The notes beneath the pieces were generated by a model. The model was not told the DNA's origin and searched no databases. It was given only the letters and a program-made list of their open reading frames with translations. A stretch of 50,955 nucleotides of DNA from an uncultured beta proteobacterium (GTDB lineage: Bacteria; Pseudomonadota; Gammaproteobacteria; Burkholderiales; Burkholderiaceae_C), in the NCBI GenBank assembly GCA_903828665.1, contig CAIKMZ010000142.1, positions 1 to 50,955 on the forward strand, read 5' to 3'. Positions 18,511 through 28,782 of this stretch are shown piece by piece; position 1 is the first letter of the stretch, and each line of letters opens with the position of its first letter. The position numbers were made by a program, and so were the translations under genes.

Positions 18511-19235
18511 TCGCTTTCCATTTCGGCGTTGTGGTAAACCGCCTGCACGTCGTCGAGTTCTTCAAGCACATCGAGCAGGCGCTGCATCTTGGCCGCGTCC
18601 TCGCCGCTGAGCTGGATCGGGTTTTCGGCGCGCATCGTGACCTCGGCCACCTCGGGCTTGAGGCAGGCCGCTTCAAGCGCGTTCTTGACCGCCTCGAACT
18701 CCGCGTAACTGGTCAGCACCTCGATCGCTCCTTCGTCGTCGACGATCACGTCATCCGCGCCCGCTTCCAGCGCCACTTCCATCACCTTGTCCTCGTCCGT
18801 GCCCGGCGCAAAGATCAATTGGCCGCAATGCTTGAACTGGAACGCCACCGAGCCGGCGGTGCCCATGTTGCCACCGTGCTTGCTGAAGGCGTGGCGCACC
18901 TCGGCCACGGTGCGCACCTTGTTGTCGGTCATGGTGTCGACCAGGATGGCGGCACCGCCGATGCCGTAGCCTTCGTAGCGGATTTCCTCGTAGGTCACGC
19001 CTTCCTGGTTGCCGGTGGCCTTGTCGATGTTGTACTTGACGCGGTCGGCCGGCATGTTGGCCGCCTTGGCCCGGTCCACCGCCAGGCGCAGGCGCGGATT
19101 GGTGCCGAGATCACCGCCACCGGCACGGGCCGCCACCGTGATTTCACGGATGATGCGCGTCCATATCTTGCCCCGCTTTTCGTCCTGTCGACCTTTGCGG
19201 TGCTGAATATTGGCCCATTTACTGTGTCCTGCCAC
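18507..19235 (-). CDS. YebC/PmpR-family probable transcriptional regulator/translation factor
   Basis: The 242-residue protein starts [23 protein letters not shown] from a GTG at 19235, the invariant family start, so the long plus-strand frame across it can be ignored. It contains the [21 protein letters not shown] loop and [15 protein letters not shown]. Family members were described as DNA-binding regulators (PmpR) and more recently as ribosome-associated factors that relieve stalling at proline motifs. AAGGA lies about 5-9 bases upstream. It is the first gene of an 11-gene minus-strand run down to 8802. Confidence 0.94.
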   Translation of the reverse strand: MAGHSKWANIQHRKGRQDEKRGKIWTRIIREITVAARAGGGDLGTNPRLRLAVDRAKAANMPADRVKYNIDKATGNQEGVTYEEIRYEGYGIGGAAILVDTMTDNKVRTVAEVRHAFSKHGGNMGTAGSVAFQFKHCGQLIFAPGTDEDKVMEVALEAGADDVIVDDEGAIEVLTSYAEFEAVKNALEAACLKPEVAEVTMRAENPIQLSGEDAAKMQRLLDVLEELDDVQAVYHNAEMESE

Positions 19236-19299
19236 GGGAAATCCTTCAAAAGTTCGTTACGCTATCGGATCAATTGTACTTTTCGAGAAGGACGCGAGC

Positions 19300-19950
<651 letters not shown>

Positions 19951-19959
19951 GCAGCCCCG

Positions 19960-21417
19960 CTACGGCGCAATCATCTCCGCATAGTCGTAGAGCGCGCCCA
20001 GAATCGCTTCGCCGCGCTCGTCGGCTGACTCGGCCAGCCGGTCGATCTCGGCCGACAGCGCATCGATGGTGCGTGCGCCGCCCTCGCCTTCGAACAGTCG
20101 CGCGGCCCGGTGCGCCTCCCAGCGCGCAGATTCTTCGAGCGTCAGGATTTCGGGGAAATTGCGGGCGCGGTAGCGGAACACCAACTCTGCCAGCCGCGCA
20201 TCGTCAAAAGCCTGGCGCGCCTTGGCCAGCTGCTGCGGCGTGGCCACGCGCAGCTCGTTGAGACGGCGCCGGTCCGCGTTGCCGACAAAGCCGCCGTACA
20301 AATCCTCGTCGACATCGACCGGACCCTCCTTGGGCCGCTTGAAGACCTCGGGCCAAATCGCGCTCATGTCGGGCAGGCCCTGCGCCAGCGCCGCGTGCTG
20401 CAGTTGCACGTCCATCTGCAAGCCCCAGCGCTGCGCCATCTCGGGCGTCAGTGTCTTGAGATTGCCGACCACCATCGGCGACTTGTTCAGGTGGATGGTC
20501 TTGACCGGCAGGCGCGTCACGCCCTCGGGCAGATCATCGCTGCGGGTGAACATCCGCAGCCGGATTTCGTCGGCGTTCAGCATGGCCAGCGGCCGCGGGT
20601 CCTGCGCCAGGTCCCAGGCGATCAGCTCGTTCTTGTTGACGGGGTGCATGGCCAGCGGCCACATCAGCGCCAGGCAGCCGCGCTCGGCCGCAAACATGCC
20701 GGAGATGTGCAGAAACGGCTTCGCATACATCGGCGTGGTTGGCAGACCGAGTTCGGCCGCCACCTTGTCCTTCTTGCGCAAGCCCAGGCAGAACTCGAAC
20801 AGGCGCGGCTGCGCCTGTTTGATCAGCCGCGCCAGCGCAATCGTGGCGCGCACATCGCTGAGCGCGTCGTGCGCGCTCTCGTGCGCCAGGCCATTGGCGG
20901 CTGTCAGGTCGGTCAGCTTGAAGCTGGCGCCGCCCTCGGGCTTGGTTGGCCACTGGATGCCCTGTGGCCGCAGCGCATAGGCGGTGCGCACGACGTCGAG
21001 CAGGTCCCAGCGCCCGCATTCGTTCTGCCACTCGCGCGCGTAGGGGTCGATCAGGTTGCGCCAGAACATGAAGCGCGTGATCTCGTCATCGAAGCGGATC
21101 GTGTTGTAACCGACGCCGATGGTGCCGGGCTGGGAGAGCGCCTGCTCGATCTGCGCCGCGAACTGGTACTCGGGCAGGCCGCGCTCCAGGCACAGCTGCG
21201 GCGTGATGCCGGTGATCAGGCAGGACTGCGGATCAGGCAGGAAATCGTTGGCCGGGCGGCAGTACAGCATCAGCGGCTCGCCGATCTCATGGAGGTCGGC
21301 ATCGGTGCGGATCGCCGCGAACTGCGCCGGCCGATCGCGACGCACCTGCGTGCCGAAAGTCTCGTAGTCGTGCCAGAGGAAGGTGTGGGTCGTTTGGGAT
21401 GCTTGTGTCATGATCAT
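19960..21417 (-). CDS. sbcB: Exodeoxyribonuclease I
   Basis: The 485-residue protein (E. coli ExoI 475) begins near MTQASQTTHTFLWHDYETFG, where D and E are the DEDD exonuclease residues of motif I. VGYNTIRFDDEITRFMFWRN is motif II, and HESAHDALSDVRATIALA carries the motif III H and D. The C-terminal helical domain (YRARNFPEIL...W) is characteristic of ExoI. It degrades single-stranded DNA 3' to 5' and acts in mismatch repair and recombination. Start choices at 21417 and 21411 are indistinguishable. It begins 1 bp after relA ends. Confidence 0.94.
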   Translation of the reverse strand: MIMTQASQTTHTFLWHDYETFGTQVRRDRPAQFAAIRTDADLHEIGEPLMLYCRPANDFLPDPQSCLITGITPQLCLERGLPEYQFAAQIEQALSQPGTIGVGYNTIRFDDEITRFMFWRNLIDPYAREWQNECGRWDLLDVVRTAYALRPQGIQWPTKPEGGASFKLTDLTAANGLAHESAHDALSDVRATIALARLIKQAQPRLFEFCLGLRKKDKVAAELGLPTTPMYAKPFLHISGMFAAERGCLALMWPLAMHPVNKNELIAWDLAQDPRPLAMLNADEIRLRMFTRSDDLPEGVTRLPVKTIHLNKSPMVVGNLKTLTPEMAQRWGLQMDVQLQHAALAQGLPDMSAIWPEVFKRPKEGPVDVDEDLYGGFVGNADRRRLNELRVATPQQLAKARQAFDDARLAELVFRYRARNFPEILTLEESARWEAHRAARLFEGEGGARTIDALSAEIDRLAESADERGEAILGALYDYAEMIAP

Positions 21418-21418
21418 T

Positions 21419-23638
21419 TCAGCGCCGGCGCGCCGAGCGCACGCCCTTGAGTTCGGCCACCACGGCAAGCACCTTGGTCAGGCGCCCGGCATCGGCGACC
21501 TCGATCGTGAAGGTCATCCAGGCCGTGCCCTTGATCGACTGCGTCTGCACGCCGATCACGTTCATCTTTTCCTTGGTGAAGACTTCGGAGATATCGCGCA
21601 GCAGGCCCTGCCGGTCGGCCGCCTCGATCGCGATATCGACCGGATAGACGGCGGCGTCTACCGACTGCGCCTGGCCCCACTCGACCTCGATCACGCGCTC
21701 GCCGTTCTTGGCCACCATCTCGCGCAGATTCGAGCAGTCGGCACGGTGCACGCTGACGCCCTTGCCGCGCGTGACAAAGCCGCAGATCGCATCGGGCGGT
21801 GCCGGCTTGCAGCACTTGGCGAGCTGCGTCATCAGCGAATCGACGCCGACCACCAGCAGGCCGCCCTTGGCCGTGTTGGCCTGGCTGCGCGGCTTTCGCA
21901 GCAGGAGCTGCTCGTCTTCCGTCGGCAGCGGCTCGGGCGGGCGCAGCACGGTCTCGATATTGCGCAGCGAGAACTCGTCCTTGCCGACGACCTCGAACAA
22001 ATCATCGGCCGAATTGAAGCCGAGCTGCGCCGCCAGGTCGTCGAGCTTGACCGCCGTCTTGCCCAGGCGCTGCAGCAGCTTCTCGACCGCTTCGCGCCCC
22101 TTGGCCACGGTCTCGTCGGTCGCCAGGGCATTGAACCAGGCGCGCACCTTGGAGCGCGCCCGCGGGCTCACCAGGTAGCCGAGCTCGGGGTTGAGCCAGT
22201 CGCGCGACGGGCCGCCCTCGCGCACCACCGTGACCTCGACCGTCTGCCCGTTCTTCAACTGGGTGTTGAGCGGCACCATGACGCTGTCGACGCGCGCGCC
22301 GCGGCAGCGATGGCCCAGGTTGGTGTGCACGCTGTAGGCGAAATCGATCGCGGTGGCGCCCTGCGGCAGCTCCACGATGGCGGCGTCAGGCGTGAGCACG
22401 TAAATGCGGTCCTCGAACACGCCCTGCCCCTGCGCGCCGGAGAGCTCGCGCTCCCAGGCCAGCAGCTGGCGCAGCACCGCGATCTTGGCGTCGTAGGCGC
22501 CGCTGGCCGAGACGCCGGCATAGCCCTTGGCGCCGGCTTCCTTGTAGGCCCAGTGCGCAGCCACGCCGAGTTCCGCATGGTCGTCCATCGCGCGGGTGCG
22601 GATCTGGATCTCGATCGGCTGCCCGGTCTTGTCGCGCACGATGGTGTGCAGCGACTGGTAGCCGTTGATCTTGGGCCGCGCGATGTAGTCGTCGAACTCC
22701 TCGGGCAGCGGCGTGAACTGGCTGTGCACCCAGGACAGCGCCGCGTAGCAGTCGGGGATGCTCTCGACCACGATGCGCAGGGCGCGGATGTCGTACACCT
22801 GCTCGAAGCCGAGCGACTTGCCGCGCATCTTCTTGACGATGCTGTAGATGTGCTTGGGCCGCCCGAGCACCTTGGCCGCCATGCCCTGCGCCCTGAGCTC
22901 GGCCTCGAGCCGGGCGCGCAGGCGCTCGACGTGGGCCTCGCGCTCGGAGCGCTTCTCGTCGAGCAGCTTGGCGACCTGACGGTAGGTTTCGGGCTCGAGG
23001 AAGCGAAAGGCCAGGTCTTCCATCTCCCACTTGATTTCGCGGATGCCCAGGCGGTTCGCCAGCGGCGCAAAGACGTTGAGGGCCTCGGCCGCCAACCCCG
23101 GCGGCACCGGCAGTTTGGAGGCCGCGAAGTGGCGCAGCGTCTGCAGGCGCGAGGCCAGGCGCAACATCACGACGCGCAGGTCGCGCGAGAACGCTAGCAG
23201 CATCTTGCGCACGTTCTCGGTCTGCGCGGCGGCCGTTTGCGCCATCGGGATCGCCGTGGCCGCGCGCGCGCTGGCGACCTGCGTCTGGCGCGCGTGGCGC
23301 TGCACGTGCACCAGCTTGGTGGTCTCCAGCGCCAGCGCCGCGTAGCTGTCGCCAAAGGCCTTGGCGATCACCTCCTGCGGCTTGTTCAAGTGATCGCAGG
23401 CATAAACGAGGTAGCTCGCGGCCTGCATCGACTCGGAACTTCCGATGCTCTTGAGAATGGCCGCCACGGCATCGGCGTGCGCCAGCGTGTTCTCGCCGGT
23501 ATCGAGCGTTTCCTGTGCCAGCAGCGGCTCGGCAAAGGCACGCGCGCGCGCCAACGCCTGCTCCTGTCCGGGCAGGCCTTGTGCCGTGGCCACCATGACG
23601 GGGGACGACGCTTCGTGCCCGTTTGGGAGACTTTTCAT
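21419..23638 (-). CDS. relA: RelA-type (p)ppGpp synthetase with degenerate hydrolase domain
   Basis: The 739-residue long RSH protein is close to E. coli RelA (744). The N-terminal HD region lacks the metal-binding His-Asp pair: where active hydrolases have HD, this protein has CD (residues 81-82). The synthetase domain (about 250-370) keeps YDIRALRI and carries EFDD at 314-317, the acidic motif of monofunctional RelA enzymes, where bifunctional SpoT/Rel have RxKD. A TGS domain (DRIYVLTP...IDFAYSVHT) and a C-terminal ACT domain (TKEKMNVIGVQT) follow, with CC in LAKCCKPAPP for the zinc-finger region. It should make pppGpp on stalled ribosomes. The start at 23638 follows the upstream gene by 7 bp. 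Confidence 0.94.
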   Translation of the reverse strand: MKSLPNGHEASSPVMVATAQGLPGQEQALARARAFAEPLLAQETLDTGENTLAHADAVAAILKSIGSSESMQAASYLVYACDHLNKPQEVIAKAFGDSYAALALETTKLVHVQRHARQTQVASARAATAIPMAQTAAAQTENVRKMLLAFSRDLRVVMLRLASRLQTLRHFAASKLPVPPGLAAEALNVFAPLANRLGIREIKWEMEDLAFRFLEPETYRQVAKLLDEKRSEREAHVERLRARLEAELRAQGMAAKVLGRPKHIYSIVKKMRGKSLGFEQVYDIRALRIVVESIPDCYAALSWVHSQFTPLPEEFDDYIARPKINGYQSLHTIVRDKTGQPIEIQIRTRAMDDHAELGVAAHWAYKEAGAKGYAGVSASGAYDAKIAVLRQLLAWERELSGAQGQGVFEDRIYVLTPDAAIVELPQGATAIDFAYSVHTNLGHRCRGARVDSVMVPLNTQLKNGQTVEVTVVREGGPSRDWLNPELGYLVSPRARSKVRAWFNALATDETVAKGREAVEKLLQRLGKTAVKLDDLAAQLGFNSADDLFEVVGKDEFSLRNIETVLRPPEPLPTEDEQLLLRKPRSQANTAKGGLLVVGVDSLMTQLAKCCKPAPPDAICGFVTRGKGVSVHRADCSNLREMVAKNGERVIEVEWGQAQSVDAAVYPVDIAIEAADRQGLLRDISEVFTKEKMNVIGVQTQSIKGTAWMTFTIEVADAGRLTKVLAVVAELKGVRSARRR

Positions 23639-23645
23639 CCGCGCG

Positions 23646-24542
23646 CTAGTCCAGCAAGAATGACACCACCGCCTGCACCTGCGCCGGGACCACAAAGGTC
23701 GGCGCGTGGCCGACGCCGGTGAACTCGATCAGCCGCGCGCGCGGGCCGCGCTGCGTCATGGCCTGTGCGGTCTGCGGCGAGAGCAGGTCCGACTCGGCGC
23801 CGCGCGTCAGGAGCGTTGCGGCCTTGATGTTGTCGTAGAGCTGCCAGAGCATGGCCTCGCCCTGCGCCACCGACTCGGCGGTCACCTCGCGGAACGGCAC
23901 GGCGATCGCCGGGTCGTAATGCAGGGTCAGGCGGTCGGGTTGGCCCGGCAACGGCTTGACCATGTGGCTCGAGAGCGCCAGCCACTGCGCCTGCGTGTGC
24001 GGACCGAAGGTGGTGGAGTCCGCCCACAGCGCGTCGGCCGCCTGCTGCAGGGAAGCAAAGCTGCCGGTCTGGCCCAGGTACTCGCCGATGCGCTGCAAGG
24101 CCTGCCACTGCATGGCCGGGCCGACGTCGTTGAGTACGAGTCTGCGCACGGGAACCGATAACGGCAGATCAGGTGAGCCCGCCAAGATCATGCCGATGAC
24201 GCCGCCCATGCTGGTGCCGAACCAGTCCAGCGTGCGCGGCTTTAGCTGGTTGAGCAGCACCAGCATGTCGGCCGCATAGGCCGGGATCTGGTAGCCCATC
24301 GGGTCCTTCAGCCAGTCGCTGCGGCCGCGCCCGACGACGTCGGGACAGATGACGCGGATCGTGTTGCCGGATCGAACGCACAAGGCCTGCGCCAGCACGT
24401 CGAAATCGCGTCCCTGACGCGACAAACCATGCACGCAAACCACCACATGCGCGGCGTCCGGCGCCCCCCATTCCCAATAGGCCATCCGGTGCCCACCATC
24501 GGCATCGGGGCAGCTTACGTAGTTCAGCTTAGGTTCGTTCAT
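23646..24542 (-). CDS. Alpha/beta-fold hydrolase
   Basis: The 298-residue protein has the alpha/beta-hydrolase order: oxyanion HGLSRQGRDFD (about 39-49), PDVVGRGRSDW, the nucleophile elbow GTSMGG (catalytic Ser within, about 109-114), and the C-terminal GVGHAPTF carrying the catalytic His. There is no signal peptide, so it is cytosolic. It resembles esterases and hydrolases of the AB_hydrolase_1 family; the substrate cannot be inferred. It is upstream of relA with a 7-bp gap and divergent from the 3-hydroxybutyrate dehydrogenase gene. Confidence 0.82.
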   Translation of the reverse strand: MNEPKLNYVSCPDADGGHRMAYWEWGAPDAAHVVVCVHGLSRQGRDFDVLAQALCVRSGNTIRVICPDVVGRGRSDWLKDPMGYQIPAYAADMLVLLNQLKPRTLDWFGTSMGGVIGMILAGSPDLPLSVPVRRLVLNDVGPAMQWQALQRIGEYLGQTGSFASLQQAADALWADSTTFGPHTQAQWLALSSHMVKPLPGQPDRLTLHYDPAIAVPFREVTAESVAQGEAMLWQLYDNIKAATLLTRGAESDLLSPQTAQAMTQRGPRARLIEFTGVGHAPTFVVPAQVQAVVSFLLD

Positions 24543-24617
24543 GGTGAAATCAATCCCTGGATAATGGCACCATCCTAATTCAATCGCAGCAACGCCTGCC
24601 CCTCACGGAGAAACAAC

Positions 24618-25388
<771 letters not shown>

Positions 25389-25407
25389 GCGGTCGGCCGC
25401 GGACCGC
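25389..25407. terminator. GC hairpin between convergent genes
   Basis: GCGGTC (25389-25394) pairs with GACCGC (25402-25407) around a 7-base loop, right after the bdhA stop and before the end of the convergent SIMPL-domain gene. There is no T-run, so it is at best a weak bidirectional terminator or mRNA-end stabiliser. Confidence 0.35.
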
Positions 25408-25425
25408 GGCAAACGGCTTGCAGAC

Positions 25426-26127
25426 TCAATTGAGCTGCACGGACCCGGATACCGTCACCACGACGGCCGTCTTGCCGGCCTCGACCGGCACCGCCGCATC
25501 GGCAAAGCTGGCCTGCGCCAGCATGCGCGGGCGCGGCGAATTGCCCTGCTCGTTGCTGCTGATGTTGACTTCGCGCAGCGTGTAGCCGGCAAAACCAAAA
25601 CCGCGTGCGATCTCCAGCGCACGCGACTTGAATCGTTCGATCGCGATGCCCTGTGCGTCGGCTTCGACCTTGACGCGCTGCTCCCGGCTCAGTCCGAAGC
25701 TGACCGCGCTCACGTTGAGCGACTGGACGCGTCCGGCCACGCCGCTGATGCGCGCGAAGTCGCGCCCCTCCAGCACCAGTTCGGCCGAGCCCTGCCAGCC
25801 AATCGGCTTGCCGCTGCGGTCATAGCGCGGCGACAGGCTGAAGTTGCCGGTCCGGACATCGAGCTGGCCGGGCTGCGCCGCTTTGCGCGCTTCCGTCAGC
25901 GCCGTGTCGATCGCCGCCTTGAGCTGGTTTTGCAGCAGTGCCGGATCGCTGCCTTCGCGCGTCGTGCTCAACGACATCGACAACAGGTCCTGCTGCACCT
26001 CGACCGCGCCGTTGGCCGACAGTTGCACCACGTTGCGCGACGCCGGCGTCTGCATCGGCTGGGCCGACAGGGCCGTAGCGCCAGACAGGACGGCACAGGC
26101 CGCGAGCCATTTAATGGTCTTGAACAC
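25426..26127 (-). CDS. SIMPL-domain (DUF541) exported protein
   Basis: This 233-residue protein starts from a GTG at 26127 with GGGGAG five bases upstream. A frame extended to 26169 would give a poor, non-signal N-terminus. The signal peptide FKTIKWLAACAVLSGATALSAQ is followed by the SIMPL/DUF541 domain: NVVQLSANGAVEVQQDLLSM, the middle TGNFSLSPRYD segment, a VSFGLSREQR strand, and a final AGKTAVVVTVSGSVQLN strand. Family members are periplasmic or outer-membrane-associated proteins (E. coli YggE) linked to oxidative stress tolerance, without a known enzymatic activity. It is 38 bp downstream of another small exported protein gene. Confidence 0.85.
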   Translation of the reverse strand: MFKTIKWLAACAVLSGATALSAQPMQTPASRNVVQLSANGAVEVQQDLLSMSLSTTREGSDPALLQNQLKAAIDTALTEARKAAQPGQLDVRTGNFSLSPRYDRSGKPIGWQGSAELVLEGRDFARISGVAGRVQSLNVSAVSFGLSREQRVKVEADAQGIAIERFKSRALEIARGFGFAGYTLREVNISSNEQGNSPRPRMLAQASFADAAVPVEAGKTAVVVTVSGSVQLN

Positions 26128-26165
26128 AACAACTCCCCGGGAAAAATGAGTGGCCGAGCCGGACA

Positions 26166-26447
26166 TCAACGCCGCTCGGGTTTGTCCTGCGGCCCCTGCT
26201 GGCGCAACAACTGCCGCAGATCGGCCCGCTCCTGCGCCGACAGTTGGCGGTTCGCCGGTGCGGCCGGCCGCTGCGCCTCGCGGTTCCTGGCCTCGCTGCC
26301 GGGCGCGGCTTTGAGCGCCTGGCGCAACTCGGCGCGTCGCTGCGCCGGCGCATTCGGCTCGGGCACGCCGCGCGCGTCAGGCGCAGGCTGTCCCGCGGCG
26401 GCAGCCGAAACAAGGACAATCAAGGTCACCAACAGAAATTGTTTCAT
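26166..26447 (-). CDS. Small exported Pro/Arg/Gln-rich protein of unknown function
   Basis: The 93-residue protein has a clean signal peptide (MKQFLLVTLIVLVSAAAAGQ, cleavage near residue 19). The mature part contains two similar units, RRAELRQALKAAPG and ERADLRQLLRQQGP, each an ERxxLRQxL helix, separated by a Pro/Ala-rich linker. I recognise no family. The ERADLRQLLRQQ motif recurs, as far as I recall, in small periplasmic proteins of Burkholderiales. It is co-oriented with the SIMPL-domain gene and divergent from ompR, so its promoter probably lies in the region holding the 10-bp inverted repeat. Confidence 0.7.
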   Translation of the reverse strand: MKQFLLVTLIVLVSAAAAGQPAPDARGVPEPNAPAQRRAELRQALKAAPGSEARNREAQRPAAPANRQLSAQERADLRQLLRQQGPQDKPERR

Positions 26448-26519
26448 ACAGTTCAGTTAACGCGACACCGGGCAACGCTGCCGACATTGTTCAACAAACA
26501 GCCTGCACATCGGCACAAG

Positions 26520-26599
26520 ATTTGTAACAGTGTGTCAAACTGTGCGCAAAACCGCATGATCCAGCACAAGCAGCTTGCAAAATCACGCTTGTTACAAAT
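26520..26599. promoter_or_regulatory. Inverted repeat upstream of ompR, candidate operator
   Basis: ATTTGTAACA (26520-26529) and its exact reverse complement TGTTACAAAT (26590-26599) face each other across 60 bp, in the 166-bp gap between the small exported-protein gene and ompR. The GTAACA core resembles OmpR half-sites of enteric porin promoters. The right arm lies 15 bp before the ompR ATG. Autoregulation of ompR and control of the divergent exported proteins are plausible inferences. Confidence 0.5.
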
Positions 26600-26613
26600 T
26601 ATTGGGTGCCCTT

Positions 26614-27345
26614 ATGAGTCAAGTCCCTGGACGAACCGACAAGATCCTGATCGTCGACGACGACGTCCGCATCCGCGACCTGCTGCGCCGTTACCTGACG
26701 CAGGAAGGTTTCGACGTGGTGCAGGCCGAAGACGGCAAGGCTTTGACGCGCGTGCTGCTGCGCGAAGCGGTTGACCTGATCGTGCTCGACCTGATGATGC
26801 CCGGCGAGGACGGCCTGTCGATCTGCCGGCGCCTGCGCGCGGCCAACGACCGCACGCCGATCATCATGCTCACCGCCAAGGGCGAGGACGTGGATCGCAT
26901 CGTCGGCCTGGAGGTCGGCGCCGACGATTACCTCGGCAAGCCTTTTAACCCGCGCGAACTGCTGGCGCGGATTCATGCCGTGCTGCGCCGGCGTCCGCTG
27001 CACGAGGCGCCGGGTTCGCCGTCGAGCGAGAATGAGGTCGTCAGTTTCGGGCCCTTCACCTTCGATCTCGCCGCGCGCACCTTGCAGCGCGGCAGCGAAG
27101 AACTGCCACTGACCACCGGCGAATTCGCCATGCTCAAGGCGCTGGTGCGCCATCCGCGCCAACCGCTGTCGCGCGAAAAGCTGGCGCAGTTGGCGCGCGG
27201 TCGCGAGTTCGAGCCGTTCGACCGCAGTCTGGATGTGCAGGTGTCGCGCCTGCGCAAGCTGGTGGAGGTCGACGCCGCCAACCCGCGCTACATCCAGACC
27301 GTTTGGGGCGTCGGATACGTCTTTGTCCCGGACGGCACATCTTGA
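26614..27345 (+). CDS. ompR: Osmoregulatory response regulator OmpR
   Basis: This 243-residue protein starts at MSQVPGRTDKILIVDDD (ATG at 26614). The receiver domain has the acidic pocket DDD at 15-17, phospho-acceptor Asp59 in VLDLMMPGEDG, and the switch Lys in GKPFNP. The C-terminal winged helix is OmpR-type: FDLAARTLQRGSEELPLTTGEFAML, and SLDVQVSRLRKLVEVDAANPRYIQTVWGVGYVF. It controls porin and envelope genes in response to its kinase. The envZ start appears to overlap its stop (TTGA). Confidence 0.94.
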   Translation: MSQVPGRTDKILIVDDDVRIRDLLRRYLTQEGFDVVQAEDGKALTRVLLREAVDLIVLDLMMPGEDGLSICRRLRAANDRTPIIMLTAKGEDVDRIVGLEVGADDYLGKPFNPRELLARIHAVLRRRPLHEAPGSPSSENEVVSFGPFTFDLAARTLQRGSEELPLTTGEFAMLKALVRHPRQPLSREKLAQLARGREFEPFDRSLDVQVSRLRKLVEVDAANPRYIQTVWGVGYVFVPDGTS

Positions 27346-28760
27346 CGGACCCCAGTGACGCGTACGCGCCCGACGCCGACGTCTCCGGCGCCATGCCGCT
27401 GGAGGCGGCCGGGGCTCAATCCGGTTCGCACCTGCGCTGGGGCCTGAGTCTTTTCTGGCGCACTTTCTTCCTGCTGTCGCTGCTGCTGATCGGCAGCGTG
27501 CTGGCCTGGCTGCAGACGCTGCGCGCGCTCGAGTTCGAGCCGCGCGCGATCCAGACGGCGCAGCAGATCGCCTCGCTGGTCAACCTGAGCCGCGCCGCGC
27601 TGATCCACGCCGATTCGATCGCGCGCGTCTCGCTGATCAAGACCATGACCGAGCAGGAAGGCGTGCGCATCGTGCCGCGCGAGCCGACCGACCGCTTCGA
27701 GCCCTTCGATACCGATGCGCTGGGTCAGCGCATCACGGCCGAGCTGGTCGACCGGCTCGGCCCCGGCACGCAGCTCGCCAACAGCGTCAACAAGCAGGAA
27801 GGACTGTGGGTCGGCTTCGTCATCGACGGCGACAACTACTGGATGCGCACCGATCGTGAACGCTTCAACCGCACGGGCGGTCGCACCTGGCTGATCTGGC
27901 TGCTGACCGCGGCCGCGCTGTCGCTGGCCGGCGCGGCCCTGATCGCGCGGCGCATCAACCGGCCCCTGAAGCAGCTGTCGTTCGCGGCGAGCCGGGTGCG
28001 CGACGGCGATTTCGACGCCAGCACGCTCGACGAGACCGTGGCCACGACTGAAATCAGGGCCGTCAACATCGGCTTCAACCGCATGACCGAGAAACTGGCC
28101 AAGATCGAGCAGGACCGCGCCATCATGCTGGCGGGCATCTCGCACGATCTGCGCACGCCGCTGGCGCGACTGCGCTTGGAGACGGAGCTCAGCGTGGTCG
28201 ATCCCGAGGCCCGTGCCAACATGGCGGCCGACATCACGCAACTCGACGCCATCATCGGCAAGTTCCTCGAGTACGCCCGCCCCGGCAAGGCCGCGCTGGA
28301 AGACGTGGTGCTCAAGGAAGTCATCGACGCCTGCCTGTTCAGCGTGCGTAACCGGACCGACATGCGCATCACGCTTGAACTCGAAGACAATCTGCGCGTG
28401 CTCGCCGACGGCGTCGAACTCGGCCGCGTGCTCAGCAACCTGATCGAGAACGCCGGCCGCTATGGCAAGTCGGTCGATACCGGCATGGCCGACCTTCACA
28501 TCGCGGCCCGCGCGAGCGGCAAATGGGTGCTGATCCGCGTGCGCGACCACGGCATCGGCGTGCCGACCGAGCAGTTGCCGCAGCTGACCAAGCCTTTTTA
28601 CCGCGGCGAGGTGGCGCGCACGGCCGCCAACGGCGCCGGGCTCGGGCTGGCCATCGTCGAGAGCACGATCGCGCGCATGGGTGGCAAGTTCGGGCTGAAC
28701 AACTCGTCCAGCGGCGGCCTGGTCGCCAACATCCGGCTGCAGCGCGCCGAAACGCATTGA
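27342..28760 (+). CDS. envZ: Osmolarity sensor histidine kinase EnvZ
   Basis: If translated from the TTG at 27342, which overlaps the ompR stop, the protein has 472 residues; an ATG at 27393 would give 455, nearer E. coli EnvZ (450), and either may be right. TM1 lies at about 37-58, a periplasmic domain follows, and TM2 is at about 183-203. A HAMP segment follows (RRINRPLKQLSFAASRVRDGDFD). The dimerisation motif GISHDLRTP has phospho-acceptor His268. The ATPase domain has the N-box NLIENAGRYG, DHGIGV, and GAGLGLAIVEST. It phosphorylates and dephosphorylates OmpR. The gene stops 22 bp before the convergent ygiQ. Confidence 0.93.
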   Translation: MTDPSDAYAPDADVSGAMPLEAAGAQSGSHLRWGLSLFWRTFFLLSLLLIGSVLAWLQTLRALEFEPRAIQTAQQIASLVNLSRAALIHADSIARVSLIKTMTEQEGVRIVPREPTDRFEPFDTDALGQRITAELVDRLGPGTQLANSVNKQEGLWVGFVIDGDNYWMRTDRERFNRTGGRTWLIWLLTAAALSLAGAALIARRINRPLKQLSFAASRVRDGDFDASTLDETVATTEIRAVNIGFNRMTEKLAKIEQDRAIMLAGISHDLRTPLARLRLETELSVVDPEARANMAADITQLDAIIGKFLEYARPGKAALEDVVLKEVIDACLFSVRNRTDMRITLELEDNLRVLADGVELGRVLSNLIENAGRYGKSVDTGMADLHIAARASGKWVLIRVRDHGIGVPTEQLPQLTKPFYRGEVARTAANGAGLGLAIVESTIARMGGKFGLNNSSSGGLVANIRLQRAETH

Positions 28761-28782
28761 GACGGGTCGCAACGCTGCAGGA

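Noticed and set aside
21383..23197. 604-codon frame opposite relA
   Set aside because: Composition typical of the complement of a GC-rich gene; relA on the other strand is unambiguous.
23639..23695. Longer N-terminus for relA
   Set aside because: It would overlap the hydrolase gene and adds Trp/Arg/Cys-rich residues; from 23638 the length matches RelA.
27288..28772. 494-codon frame opposite envZ
   Set aside because: Antisense to a clear histidine kinase; no recognisable domain.
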